Assembly (NCBI RefSeq): GCF_900115865.1
Contig: NZ_FOXY01000002.1
Span: 310,001-374,000 of the forward strand
DNA length: 64,000 nucleotides
Direction of reading: 5' to 3'
From: Donghicola eburneus
Lineage (GTDB): Bacteria; Pseudomonadota; Alphaproteobacteria; Rhodobacterales; Rhodobacteraceae
Shown: positions 54,382 to 63,719 of the stretch, in pieces
How the letters are laid out: each line of letters starts with the position of its first letter
How positions within the stretch are numbered: position 1 is the first letter of the stretch
Notes under the pieces: model-generated
Databases searched by the model: none
What the model saw: only the letters and a program-made list of their open reading frames with translations
What the model was told of the DNA's origin: nothing
Translations under genes and position numbers: made by a program

Positions 54382-56934
54382 ATGAAAGACGCTGCCCCCC
54401 AGACATTCTATTTGTCCGACTACACGCCCCCCGCGTTCCTGATCGACGAGGTCAGCCTGACCTTCCGACTGGCGCCCGAGGCAACCCGCGTTATCAGCCG
54501 CATCCACTTTGTGCCCAACCCCGACACCACCGATCGCAGCTTCTTTTTGCATGGCGAACAGCTGAAATTGATCAGCGCCAAGATTGATGGGCACGACGCC
54601 AATCCGACCCTGACCGCCCAAGGCCTAACCGCCGAGGTGCCGGACCACGAATTCACGTGGGAAGCCGAAGTCGAGATCAGCCCCGCCACCAACACCGCGC
54701 TCGAGGGGCTCTATATGTCGAACGGCATGTACTGCACCCAGTGCGAGGCCGAGGGCTTTCGCAAGATCACCTACTACCCCGACCGCCCCGACGTGATGGC
54801 CCCCTTCCACGTCCGGATCGAGGGCGACCTGCCTGTCCTCTTGTCCAACGGCAACCCCGTGGATCAGGGCGAGGGCTGGGCCGAATGGTCCGACCCGTGG
54901 CCCAAACCCGCCTATCTGTTCGCGCTGGTCGCGGGCGATCTGCGCGCCACCAGCGGCACCTTTACCACCCGCTCCGGCAACGAGGTGGCCCTGAACCTGT
55001 GGGTCCGTCCGGGCGACGAGGGCAAAACCGAATTCGGCCTGCAAGCGCTGAAGGATTCGATGAAATGGGACGAGGATGTTTACGGACGTGAATACGACCT
55101 CGACCTCTTTAACATCGTGGCCGTGGACGATTTCAACATGGGCGCGATGGAGAACAAGGGGCTGAACATCTTCAACTCCTCTGCCGTTCTGGCCTCTCCC
55201 GAAACCTCGACCGACGCCAATTTCGAACGGATCGAGGGCATCATCGCCCACGAATACTTCCACAACTGGACCGGCAACCGCATCACCTGCCGCGACTGGT
55301 TCCAACTCTGTCTGAAAGAGGGGCTGACCGTCTTCCGAGACCAGCAGTTCACCTCGGACATGCGCAGTGAACCGGTGAAACGGATCAGCGACGTGCTGAT
55401 GCTGCGCGCCCGCCAGTTCCGAGAGGACGCAGGCCCGCTGGCTCACAACGTGCGCCCCGAATCCTATCAGGAAATCAACAACTTCTACACCGCGACCGTC
55501 TACGATAAGGGCTCCGAAGTCATCGGGATGCTCTTCCGTCTGGTGGGCGAAACCGACTACTACCGCGCGCTCGACATGTACTTCCAGCGCCACGACGGGC
55601 AGGCCTGCACCATCGAAGACTGGATCGCCGTGTTCGAGGATGCCACCGGCCGCGACCTGACCCAATTCAAGCGCTGGTACACGCAGGCGGGCACCCCCCA
55701 CCTGACCGTGACCGAGGAATGGGTGAACGGCAAATACAACCTGCACTTCAAGCAAGAGACCAAGCCAACCCCCGGCCAGCCCGACAAACTGCCGCTGGTC
55801 ATCCCCATCGCGGTCGGCCTCTTGGCCCATGACGGCTCCGAAATCGTGCCGACGACGCTGCTGGAAATGACCGAGGCCGCGCAGACCTTCAGCTTTGACG
55901 GCCTGACCGAACGCCCCATCCCCTCGATCCTGCGGGAATTCAGCGCGCCCGTGGTCTTGCACCGCGACACCAACAATCAGGAACGCGCCTTCCTCTTGGC
56001 GCACGACACCGATCCCTTCAACAAGTGGGAGGCGGGCCGCGCGCTGGCCAAGGACGTGCTGGTGCGCATGATCACCAAAGGGACCAAGCCCGACACAGGC
56101 TTCCTTGACGCGCTGCGCCAAATGGCCCTCGACGACACCCAAGACCCCGCGTTCCGCGCCCTGGCCATGGCCCTGCCGTCCCAAGACGATATCGCGCAGA
56201 CCCTGTTTTCCAGCGGCGTGACCCCCGATCCCATGGCGATCTACGCGGCCGTCAAAACCCTGTCCCGCGCCATCGCAGAGCATATGAAGGACGACCTTCC
56301 CGCCCTGCTAGAAGCGAACACGGTCACCGAATCCTACCTGCCCAATGCCGAGCAATCGGGCAAACGCGCGCTGGCCAACACCGCCCTGTCCCTGCTGACC
56401 AAGCTCGACAGCGGCGCAGCCGCACAGGCCCAATACGACGCTGCCGACAACATGACCCAGCAGCTGTCGGCCCTGTCCTGCCTGATCCGCGCAGGGGCTG
56501 GCGCCGACGCGCTCGCCAAGTTCGAACAGCAGTGGCACGGCGACCGTCTGGTCATGGACAAATGGTTCGGCCTTCAGGTCATGCTGGCAGAGCCAGAGGA
56601 CGCCGCACAGGTCGCCCAGACCCTGACCGAACGCGCCGACTTCGACATGAAGAACCCCAACCGCTTCCGCGCGGTCTTTGGCGCACTGGCCGGAAACCCC
56701 GCCGGATTCCACCATCCCTCGGGCGATGGCTACCGGACCATGGCCGACTGGCTGATCAAACTGGACACGGTAAATCCCCAGACCACCGCCCGCATGTGCA
56801 GCGCGTTCGACACGTGGAAACGCTATGACGCCGACCGTCAGGCCATGATTCGCGACCAGCTGGAACGCATCGCGGCAAAACCCGACCTGTCCCGCGACGT
56901 AACAGAGATGGTTGAACGTATTATGGCGGCATAA
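54382..56934 (+). CDS. pepN: Aminopeptidase N (M1 family)
   Basis: 850 residues, close to other bacterial PepN. The substrate-anchoring GAMEN is at 254-258, the zinc site HEYFHNWTGNR starts at H290, and the third ligand E313 is in LKEGLTVFRDQQF. It removes N-terminal residues from peptides in the cytoplasm. TAGGAGACGCG precedes the ATG at 54382. It is divergent from the photolyase operon. Confidence 0.97.
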   Translation: MKDAAPQTFYLSDYTPPAFLIDEVSLTFRLAPEATRVISRIHFVPNPDTTDRSFFLHGEQLKLISAKIDGHDANPTLTAQGLTAEVPDHEFTWEAEVEISPATNTALEGLYMSNGMYCTQCEAEGFRKITYYPDRPDVMAPFHVRIEGDLPVLLSNGNPVDQGEGWAEWSDPWPKPAYLFALVAGDLRATSGTFTTRSGNEVALNLWVRPGDEGKTEFGLQALKDSMKWDEDVYGREYDLDLFNIVAVDDFNMGAMENKGLNIFNSSAVLASPETSTDANFERIEGIIAHEYFHNWTGNRITCRDWFQLCLKEGLTVFRDQQFTSDMRSEPVKRISDVLMLRARQFREDAGPLAHNVRPESYQEINNFYTATVYDKGSEVIGMLFRLVGETDYYRALDMYFQRHDGQACTIEDWIAVFEDATGRDLTQFKRWYTQAGTPHLTVTEEWVNGKYNLHFKQETKPTPGQPDKLPLVIPIAVGLLAHDGSEIVPTTLLEMTEAAQTFSFDGLTERPIPSILREFSAPVVLHRDTNNQERAFLLAHDTDPFNKWEAGRALAKDVLVRMITKGTKPDTGFLDALRQMALDDTQDPAFRALAMALPSQDDIAQTLFSSGVTPDPMAIYAAVKTLSRAIAEHMKDDLPALLEANTVTESYLPNAEQSGKRALANTALSLLTKLDSGAAAQAQYDAADNMTQQLSALSCLIRAGAGADALAKFEQQWHGDRLVMDKWFGLQVMLAEPEDAAQVAQTLTERADFDMKNPNRFRAVFGALAGNPAGFHHPSGDGYRTMADWLIKLDTVNPQTTARMCSAFDTWKRYDADRQAMIRDQLERIAAKPDLSRDVTEMVERIMAA

Positions 56935-57064
56935 CCTCGCCCACGGCGGGCAAATCGCGGCACAGCGCTTTGCCCGTCACACCATTTTTACTAGCCTAGG
57001 AAACAATCGCCCTACTTCGCGGTTGTCACATTACCTTCAAGAATTTCTGGTGTCTGACTCGGAC

Positions 57065-57934
57065 ATGAAAGATCGCATTGACCCTCTGATTTCGGAACGC
57101 GCCCCTTGGCTGTTCGCAGACCGCCCCGGCACCCGTGTGGCGCGGGGCCTTCTGAATTCCATGCTCAGCTATGACCGCACCATCCGCATCGGCGAGCATG
57201 TCCAGAACATGCCCGCCCCGCAGATTATGGAGCATATGGCCGGCCTCTTGGCCCGCGACGTCGAAGCATCCGGCCTGCACAATATCCCCGCCTCTGGCCC
57301 TGCCCTGATCGTGGCGAACCACCCCACGGGGATCGCAGACGGGATCATCCTGCAGCACGTGATCCAGAACGTTCGTGAAGATGCGTATTTCTACGCCAAC
57401 TCGGACATCCTGCGCATCCTGCCCCAGTTCGACGCGATGATCGCTCCCGTCGAATGGCGCAAGGACAAACGCAGCCACGGCAAAACCCGCGAAACGATGG
57501 CCTACACGCGCAAGGCCGTGGACGCAGGCCGCCTTGGGGTGATCTTCCCCTCGGGCCGTCTGGCAAAGCGTCGCAAACTGAAATTGCACGAACGCCCGTG
57601 GATGGCCTCGGCCGCGATGATCGCGCGCAAGTTCGATCTGCCCGTCATTCCGGTGAACATCCGCGCCCGCAACTCGGCGCTGTTCTACCTGTTCGACTTC
57701 ATCCACCCGACCTTGCGGGACATCACCCTGTTCCACGAGACATTGAACAAGCACCGCCAGCCCTTCCGCATCACCGTGGGCGAACCGATCTCGGCCCGCG
57801 CCCTGCCCGTCAAATCCGAAGAGGGCATCGAAATGCTGCGCGAGGCGACGCTGGCTTTGGGCGGCCGCTATGCCCCCACCGTGGACCTCTGGCAGAACAC
57901 CCGCCGCCCGAAATGGGTGAAACAGCTGGGCTAA
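57065..57934 (+). CDS. Lysophospholipid acyltransferase family protein
   Basis: 289 residues. The acyltransferase motif is NHPTGIAD (H-x4-D). A second block, GVIFPSGRLAKRRKLKLHER, matches the substrate-phosphate motif. It probably acylates a glycerolipid at the membrane. The ATG at 57065 is chosen; a GTG five codons earlier is possible, and neither has a strong ribosome-binding site. Confidence 0.87.
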   Translation: MKDRIDPLISERAPWLFADRPGTRVARGLLNSMLSYDRTIRIGEHVQNMPAPQIMEHMAGLLARDVEASGLHNIPASGPALIVANHPTGIADGIILQHVIQNVREDAYFYANSDILRILPQFDAMIAPVEWRKDKRSHGKTRETMAYTRKAVDAGRLGVIFPSGRLAKRRKLKLHERPWMASAAMIARKFDLPVIPVNIRARNSALFYLFDFIHPTLRDITLFHETLNKHRQPFRITVGEPISARALPVKSEEGIEMLREATLALGGRYAPTVDLWQNTRRPKWVKQLG

Positions 57935-58050
57935 CACGGGCCACAAACCACAGCGCCCGTTGATCCCCCCGCACGCATGGGCTAATCCCTCTGGCAACAG
58001 CAGGCGCACCCGCGCCTCCCATTGGATTCCGCTAGCCAAACGAGGCCCCC

Positions 58051-59562
58051 ATGCTTGATCTGACCTTCGAGCCCCCGAAACCCAAAGTCATCGCCGGTGC
58101 CAAATACGATTGGGAACTGGTCATCGGTCTTGAGGTGCACGCGCAGGTCAGCTCGAACGCGAAACTGTTCTCGGGCGCATCGACCAAATTCGGCAACGAG
58201 CCCAACAGCAACGTGGCCTTCGTGGACGCGGCCATGCCCGGCATGTTGCCCGTGATCAACGAATACTGCGTGGCGCAGGCCGTGCGCACCGGTCTGGGCA
58301 TCAATGCCGAGATCAACAAGTGGTCGGCCTTTGACCGCAAGAACTACTTCTACCCCGACCTGCCGCAGGGCTACCAGATCAGCCAGCTCTACCACCCCAT
58401 CGTGGGCGAGGGCGAAATCATCGTGGACATGGGCCCCGGCGTCGCGCGCAAAGTCCGCATTGAACGCATCCACTTGGAACAGGACGCGGGCAAGTCGATC
58501 CACGACATGGACCCCAACATGTCCTTCGTGGACCTGAACCGCACCGGCGTCGCGCTGATGGAAATCGTCAGCCGCCCCGACATCCGTGGCCCCGAAGAGG
58601 CCGCAGCCTACGTCGGCAAACTGCGCCAGATCCTGCGTTATCTGGGCACCTGTGACGGCAACATGCAGAACGGCAACCTGCGCTGCGACGTGAACGTGTC
58701 GATCTGCCGTCAGGGCGCCTACGAGAAGTTCATCGAAACCGGCGATTTCGGCCACCTCGGCACCCGCTGCGAGATCAAGAACATGAACTCCATGCGCTTT
58801 ATCCAGCAGGCCATCGAGTACGAGGCACGCCGGCAGATCCAGATCGTCGAGGGCGGTGGCAAAGTCGATCAGGAAACCCGCCTCTACGATCCGGACAAGG
58901 GCGAAACCCGCTCCATGCGTTCCAAGGAAGAGGCGCACGATTACCGCTACTTCCCCTGCCCCGACCTGCTGCCGCTGGAAATCGATGACAGCTTCATCGA
59001 CGACATCCGCGACTCGCTGCCCGAACTGCCCGACCAGAAGAAAGCCCGCTTTGTCACCGAACTGGGCCTGTCGGAGTACGACGCCTCCGTTCTGACCGCC
59101 GAGGTCGAGGCCGCCGACTACTTCGAAGCCGTGGCCGCAGGCCGCGACGGCAAGCTGTCCGCGAACTGGGTCATCAACGAACTCTTTGGCCGCCTGAAAA
59201 AGGACGACAAGGACATCACCGACAGCCCCGTCTCGCCCGAGCAACTGGGCAAGATCGTCGGCCTGATCTCCTCGGACGCCATCTCGGGCAAGATCGCCAA
59301 GGATCTGTTTGAAATCGTCTACACCGAAGGCGGCGACCCCGAAGCCATCGTCGAAGAGCGCGGCATGAAGCAGGTCACCGACACCGGCGCCATCGAGGCC
59401 GCCGTGATCGAAGTGATCGAGGCCAACCCCGCGCAGGTCGAAAAGGCCAAAGCCAACCCCAAACTGGCGGGCTGGTTCGTGGGTCAGGTCATGAAAGCCA
59501 CCGGCGGCAAGGCCAACCCCAAGGCCGTCAACGAGCTGGTCATGGCCAAACTGGGCCTCTGA
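58051..59562 (+). CDS. gatB: Asp/Glu-tRNA amidotransferase subunit B
   Basis: 503 residues, full length. The kinase-like core has [57 protein letters not shown] and [20 protein letters not shown]; the C-terminal YqeY-like tail binds tRNA. With GatCA it converts Glu-tRNA(Gln) and Asp-tRNA(Asn). gatA and gatC are not in the window. A terminator follows. Confidence 0.97.
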   Translation: MLDLTFEPPKPKVIAGAKYDWELVIGLEVHAQVSSNAKLFSGASTKFGNEPNSNVAFVDAAMPGMLPVINEYCVAQAVRTGLGINAEINKWSAFDRKNYFYPDLPQGYQISQLYHPIVGEGEIIVDMGPGVARKVRIERIHLEQDAGKSIHDMDPNMSFVDLNRTGVALMEIVSRPDIRGPEEAAAYVGKLRQILRYLGTCDGNMQNGNLRCDVNVSICRQGAYEKFIETGDFGHLGTRCEIKNMNSMRFIQQAIEYEARRQIQIVEGGGKVDQETRLYDPDKGETRSMRSKEEAHDYRYFPCPDLLPLEIDDSFIDDIRDSLPELPDQKKARFVTELGLSEYDASVLTAEVEAADYFEAVAAGRDGKLSANWVINELFGRLKKDDKDITDSPVSPEQLGKIVGLISSDAISGKIAKDLFEIVYTEGGDPEAIVEERGMKQVTDTGAIEAAVIEVIEANPAQVEKAKANPKLAGWFVGQVMKATGGKANPKAVNELVMAKLGL

Positions 59563-59586
59563 TTTCAGGCGACATCTGGAAATGCG

Positions 59587-59614
59587 AAAGGCGCTCCGAT
59601 CGGGGCGCCTTTTT
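59587..59614 (+). terminator. Terminator of gatB
   Basis: An AAAGGCGC/GCGCCTTT stem with an inner part-paired loop, followed by TT. Confidence 0.8.
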
Positions 59615-59660
59615 ATTCTCTCCCATCGAGGGTGCGAGCATTCTCGATCAATCGAATACG

Positions 59661-60479
59661 CTACCCTATTTCAGGAAAAAGAGCCTTTTGCGCAATGGAA
59701 CCTACTCGATGATACACGGCTTCCCCAGAATTCAAAAAGGAGACGACAAATCTAACATTCAACTCCTTGTCAGTAGAGGCTTGATTATCGCAAATAAGGA
59801 CACCACGCAAATCCAAGCATGACTTCGCCCTCCCAGACAGAAACGCTACATTGAACTTCTCAGAGCTTTGAACTGATCGATAGCAATACGCATCCTGCTC
59901 CGGATGGCAGAAGAAAGTTTGCGCAATATTTCTTGTAATTGAATATATTTGCTCTTGCCCCTTAGGCACATCTCGACCGAACTCTTCTTCTAAAAAGAGA
60001 TAGAACATTTCGGTCAATTTATCTTTTGGCAATCGCGATGCCCTGTAGCCCCCTATCGTAGCAACGTTGATTGGTCTGGTGCTGCGGTAAACCATCAATG
60101 CCACCTGCTTTGTTTCCTCAGCACGAGCTTCCTGTATCGCGAGAATTGGATCATTCGGGCAGCAATACAAGAGACTCTCACCGATTGAATTTAACCTACC
60201 CTGGTAACACACACGATCCCTAGGTGGCTCCCAAGCATCGTGAACTGTCTTGATGGTAGAATATGGAATTTGGGTTTCGTTATCGCCAATAGGTCTCGCG
60301 CGCATGAAGTGTTGGCCGACTGGGTATACACCAGTTTTCGTCGGAAACGAGTAAACGTCACCAAAAATTCCTGTAACTGCATCCAAGCATTCTTTGTCAC
60401 TGATTCCAGCTCGAACTTTCTTTCTGAACTCATAAATTCGAAGCAGAATCTCCTGCTCACTCAGATTTGAAGAAAACAT
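59661..60479 (-). CDS. RES-domain protein (orphan, AT-rich)
   Basis: 272 residues. The C-terminal two thirds match the RES family: the conserved arginines in HFMRARPIGDN (R60, R62), YQGRLNSIGESLLYCCPNDP (92-111) and IQEARAEETKQVALMV (115-130). RES domains degrade NAD in known toxin-antitoxin systems. No Xre-type antitoxin gene is beside it. Codon use and base content are clearly more AT-rich than all neighbours, which suggests transfer. The ATG at 60479 has GGAA seven bases upstream; an ATG at 60593 is possible, but would place three 11-bp repeats at its start. Confidence 0.78.
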   Translation of the reverse strand: MFSSNLSEQEILLRIYEFRKKVRAGISDKECLDAVTGIFGDVYSFPTKTGVYPVGQHFMRARPIGDNETQIPYSTIKTVHDAWEPPRDRVCYQGRLNSIGESLLYCCPNDPILAIQEARAEETKQVALMVYRSTRPINVATIGGYRASRLPKDKLTEMFYLFLEEEFGRDVPKGQEQIYSITRNIAQTFFCHPEQDAYCYRSVQSSEKFNVAFLSGRAKSCLDLRGVLICDNQASTDKELNVRFVVSFLNSGEAVYHRVGSIAQKALFPEIG

Positions 60480-60803
60480 CTCGAGTTCCAATCCAAAGAC
60501 AAAAGCGGACCACTCAACTCGATATGACTCAATATAGAAGTGAGATTCAATATTCTTGTTTTCTACCACACCCAACGTACATACGTCAGCCATACGTAAA
60601 CCATACGCAAAACAGCCCTGACCCAAGGGTCCAACACGGGCCCCAGAGTGCTGCTCTGCACAGCATCTGTAACAAGGAATGAACAGACCGCTCCTGAGTC
60701 GGCAGCAACCTGCCGCAAAGTTGTGTGAAGGCGTTCGCGAACCCTTGGCGGGTGCAGCATGAGCAGATATACAGCGGCCTCGGTTCACAAGAGGACAGTT
60801 TCC
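60480..60803. other. Intergenic region upstream of the RES gene
   Basis: 324 bp between divergent genes. The left part is AT-rich like the RES gene. It holds three direct repeats (60580-60612) and a GACCC-AA-GGGTC dyad near 60619-60630; the right part, from about 60640, is GC-rich like the chromosome. Confidence 0.5.
60580..60612. repeat. Three 11-bp direct repeats
   Basis: CATACGTCAGC, CATACGTAAAC, CATACGCAAAA in tandem, starting at 60580, 60591 and 60602. One repeat is one helical turn, so a protein could bind all three on one face. Confidence 0.6.
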
Positions 60804-61358
60804 ATGGCCCAGTACGAATTCCGCGTGATTCCCGCGCCGACCAAAGGTCCCAAGGTCCCCGGCCTCAAGACCAACGAGGCGCGTTACGCCCATGCGGTCG
60901 AGGAACTGATGAACGATCTAGCGCAGGATGGCTGGATGTATCACCGCGCCGACACCCTGCCCATGGAGGTCCGCGAGGGCCTGCGCGGCACCAAGACCGT
61001 GTTCCAGAGCCTCTTGGTTTTCCGCCGCGAGATTCCGTCCGAAGACGTTGAAATCGTAGCAGAACCCGAAGTCACAACCATCACGCCCCAGCCCCTTGGC
61101 GCGACCATGAAGGCCGATCCCGAGCCTGCGCCCGAACCCAAGGAAGAGAAGCCTCTGAAGGCCGAGCGTGCGAAAACGACGATCACCAATGTGCGCGTCT
61201 CGCCCAAGCTGAGCAACGCCAAGGTGACCGTCCAAGAAGGCCAGAAAATCCGCGAATTCGAACCCGACGAGCCGACCTTGGACAAAGAGGACGCCCCGAA
61301 TGACGTCCTCTTGTCTCGTGCCCAGCGGCTCTTTGCATCACCCAAGAAAAAGGACTAA
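60804..61358 (+). CDS. DUF4177 domain-containing protein
   Basis: 184 residues. The first 75 form the DUF4177 fold (MAQYEFRVIPAPTKGPKVPG, then LAQDGWMYHRADTLP); the rest is a charged, Pro-rich, probably disordered tail. Function unknown. The ATG at 60804 has AGAGGACAG upstream. It converges on the BolA gene with a 3-bp gap. Confidence 0.85.
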   Translation: MAQYEFRVIPAPTKGPKVPGLKTNEARYAHAVEELMNDLAQDGWMYHRADTLPMEVREGLRGTKTVFQSLLVFRREIPSEDVEIVAEPEVTTITPQPLGATMKADPEPAPEPKEEKPLKAERAKTTITNVRVSPKLSNAKVTVQEGQKIREFEPDEPTLDKEDAPNDVLLSRAQRLFASPKKKD

Positions 61359-61361
61359 GCG

Positions 61362-61640
61362 TCAGCGCCCGTCGCTCAGGTTCAGCGCCAGCGCGTGGAT
61401 GCGACCCATCAGGTCCTTGCCAATCGCTGCATGCACCGCACGGTGACGGGCCACACGCCCCATCCCCGCAAACTCCAAACTCACCAGAGTCACAATAAAA
61501 TGGCTCTCCCCACCTTCCTGATAGCCGCCGTGGCCGCGATGGCTCTCGCTATCGTCCACAATTTCAATCACTTGCGGTTTAAACGCCGCTTCCAACCTTG
61601 ACCGCATCTCGGCCGCAACAGGCCCATCCGTATTAGACAT
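61362..61640 (-). CDS. BolA family protein
   Basis: 92 residues: LEAAFKPQVIEIVDDSESHR, then the conserved HFIVTLVSLEF and RHRAVHAAIGKDLMGRIHAL. BolA proteins pair with monothiol glutaredoxins in iron and Fe-S handling; the histidine in RHRAVH is the usual cluster ligand. In Rhodobacterales it usually neighbours a J-domain gene, as here (divergent). Confidence 0.94.
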   Translation of the reverse strand: MSNTDGPVAAEMRSRLEAAFKPQVIEIVDDSESHRGHGGYQEGGESHFIVTLVSLEFAGMGRVARHRAVHAAIGKDLMGRIHALALNLSDGR

Positions 61641-61714
61641 TTTTTTCGTCTACCCCCTTCAATCCGGCGTCAGTCGGTTTAAACTCTCTCGTCCGAGTCG
61701 AAAAGGGAATGCCC

Positions 61715-62344
61715 ATGATCAAACGCGACGACCCCTTTGGTTTCGATATGTCCGTCTCTTCTGCCAAGAAGAAAAACCCGCGCGGTCGCCGCGGGATGTC
61801 CGGTGCATCCGAGACATCTACCCGCAACTGCGAACACCCCGGCTGCGAAGAGGCCGGAAAGTACCGTGCGCCCCGAGCGCCCGATGTGCTGGATGAATAC
61901 CTGTGGTTTTGTAAAGACCACGTGCGCGAGTATAACCAGAAATGGTCATTCTTTGATGGCACCACAGAGGCAGAGCTGAACGCGCAGCGCAGCAAGGACC
62001 GAGTCTGGGAACGCAAGACCAAGCCGATGTCCGACCCCGAGCAGCGGGCCTGGGCCCGCCTTGGCATTGAGGACCCCCACCAGGTTCTGGGCCAAAACGC
62101 GACCCGCAATCCCGGCAAGTCGGCCAACGGCCACACGCGCAAACTGCCCCCGACCGAACGCAAAGCGATCGAGATCCTCGAAGCCAAGGACCACTGGACC
62201 AAGGCCGAGATCCGCAAAGCTTACAAGGCACTCATCAAGGTCCTGCACCCTGACATGAACGGCGGTGACCGCTCGGACGAGGAAAAGCTGCAAGAGGTCG
62301 TCTGGGCTTGGGACCAAATCAAGGACAGCCGGAACTTCCGCTAA
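61715..62344 (+). CDS. J-domain (DnaJ-like) protein
   Basis: 209 residues. The J domain is C-terminal: residues 153-207 with HPD at 178-180 (YKALIKVLHPDMNGGDRS). The N-terminal part has cysteines C39, C44 and C66, a possible zinc site. It should stimulate a DnaK-type chaperone. The ATG at 61715 is preferred to 61709 because AAAGGG is at a normal distance only from it. Confidence 0.92.
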   Translation: MIKRDDPFGFDMSVSSAKKKNPRGRRGMSGASETSTRNCEHPGCEEAGKYRAPRAPDVLDEYLWFCKDHVREYNQKWSFFDGTTEAELNAQRSKDRVWERKTKPMSDPEQRAWARLGIEDPHQVLGQNATRNPGKSANGHTRKLPPTERKAIEILEAKDHWTKAEIRKAYKALIKVLHPDMNGGDRSDEEKLQEVVWAWDQIKDSRNFR

Positions 62345-62352
62345 TTGTGAAC

Positions 62353-62379
62353 AGGCCGCCTCTTTCAGGCGGCCTTTTT
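62353..62379 (+). terminator. Terminator of the J-domain gene
   Basis: A perfect 9-bp AGGCCGCCT/AGGCGGCCT stem with a 5-nt loop and TTTT. Confidence 0.9.
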
Positions 62380-62393
62380 GCTGCTCCACTGCC

Positions 62394-62420
62394 CTTTCTG
62401 CTTTGCGAAAATACTCACGG
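62394..62420 (+). repeat. Dispersed gene-end repeat, copy 3
   Basis: CTTTCTGCTTTGCG, then AAAATACTCACGG. It follows the J-domain terminator. The core equals the copies at tpiA. Confidence 0.6.
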
Positions 62421-62571
62421 CACCACGTCGGCCGTGCTCACCAACCCAGCACATAAGCGGCCCACCACCAATCTGCGTCTAAGAAACTTCGCAGATTGCT
62501 CTTTCCCTTGTAGCCCCGCGCATTATGGTGCACCACGCAAGTGAAGGTTTGAAAGCAAGAAGGTGACAGCG

Positions 62572-63555
62572 ATGGGCGACCGCAAAGAAGCTGTGGTGAA
62601 ACCGACCGAACAGATTTCCGTACGTGATGTTTTTGGCATTGATACGGACATGATCGTCCACGGCTTTGCCGAGGAAAACGACCGCATCCCAGAGCTCGAC
62701 CCCACCTATAAGTTCGATCCCGACACCACTCTGGCGATCCTTGCAGGTTTTGAAAAGAACCGCCGCGTGATGGTGCAGGGCTACCACGGGACCGGCAAAT
62801 CGACCCACATTGAGCAGGTCGCAGCCCGCCTGAACTGGCCCACCGTGCGCGTCAACCTTGACAGTCACATCAGCCGGATCGACCTGATCGGCAAAGACGC
62901 GATCAAGCTGAAAGACGGCAAGCAGGTCACCGAATTCCACGAGGGCATTCTGCCTTGGGCGCTGCGCAACAACGTCGCGATCGTGTTCGACGAATATGAC
63001 GCGGGCCGCGCAGACGTGATGTTCGTGATCCAGCGTGTTCTGGAAACCGACGGCAAGCTCACGCTGCTGGACCAGAATGAAATCATCAAGCCGCACCCCT
63101 ATTTCCGCCTGTTCGCGACTGCGAACACTGTGGGTCTGGGGGACACCACCGGCCTGTATCACGGCACCCAGCAGATCAACCAGGCGCAGATGGACCGCTG
63201 GTCGCTTGTCGCGACCCTGAACTATCTGTCGATCGACGCCGAGACCAACATCGTTCTGTCCAAAAACCCGCACTACAACACCGAGGCAGGCCGCAAGACC
63301 ATCAAGCAGATGGTCACCGTTGCCGACCTGACACGCAAAGCATTCATGTCCGGCGACTTGTCCACTGTGATGAGCCCCCGTACCGTGATCGCATGGGCCC
63401 AGAACGCAGAAATCTTCCGCAATGTGGGCTATGCGTTCCGCCTGACATTCCTGAACAAGTGCGACGAACTGGAACGCCAGACCGTTGCCGAGTTCTACCA
63501 GCGCCTCTTCAACGAAGAACTGCCCGAAAGCGCAGCAAGCGTCGCTCTGGCCTAA
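62572..63555 (+). CDS. cobS: Cobaltochelatase subunit CobS
   Basis: 327 residues, the AAA+ ATPase subunit of the aerobic cobalt chelatase for vitamin B12. Walker A is GYHGTGKST (70-78) and Walker [10 protein letters not shown] (135-143). It works with CobT and CobN; cobT is expected just past the right edge. The ATG at 62572 has AAGAAGG upstream. A strong terminator follows, so the next gene needs its own promoter or readthrough. Confidence 0.96.
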   Translation: MGDRKEAVVKPTEQISVRDVFGIDTDMIVHGFAEENDRIPELDPTYKFDPDTTLAILAGFEKNRRVMVQGYHGTGKSTHIEQVAARLNWPTVRVNLDSHISRIDLIGKDAIKLKDGKQVTEFHEGILPWALRNNVAIVFDEYDAGRADVMFVIQRVLETDGKLTLLDQNEIIKPHPYFRLFATANTVGLGDTTGLYHGTQQINQAQMDRWSLVATLNYLSIDAETNIVLSKNPHYNTEAGRKTIKQMVTVADLTRKAFMSGDLSTVMSPRTVIAWAQNAEIFRNVGYAFRLTFLNKCDELERQTVAEFYQRLFNEELPESAASVALA

Positions 63556-63575
63556 GGCCAAAATACGGAATTGAG

Positions 63576-63606
63576 AGGGTCGCTCGGCAACGGGCGGCCC
63601 TTTTTT
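63576..63606 (+). terminator. Terminator of cobS
   Basis: An 11-bp stem AGGGTCGCTCG/CGGGCGGCCCT (two G-U pairs) with a GCAA loop, followed by six T. Confidence 0.9.
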
Positions 63607-63697
63607 CTTGGCTGCGCCGCGGCATAGAGGTCAGGAAAACCAGAGGGCATCCCCATTTGGATAGGTTTTCCGACGATTGGCTTATTTGACCTTTTGG

Positions 63698-63716
63698 ACA
63701 AGCGTCATACGCTTGT
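63698..63716 (+). other. Inverted repeat directly before a start codon
   Basis: ACAAGCG-TCATA-CGCTTGT, 7-bp arms, ending 3 bp before the ATG at 63720. No ribosome-binding site is visible, so the hairpin may be an operator or restrict translation. Confidence 0.4.
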
Positions 63717-63719
63717 TAC

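Noticed and set aside
54625-56283. 552-residue minus-strand frame antisense to pepN
   Set aside because: Shadow of a conserved gene; His/Val/Gly-rich composition without a family pattern.
57982-59244. 420-residue minus-strand frame antisense to gatB
   Set aside because: Shadow frame; gatB is complete and conserved on the plus strand.
59661-60803. Toxin-antitoxin pair around the RES gene
   Set aside because: No helix-turn-helix or DUF2384-like frame is present on either side; only the RES part is supported.
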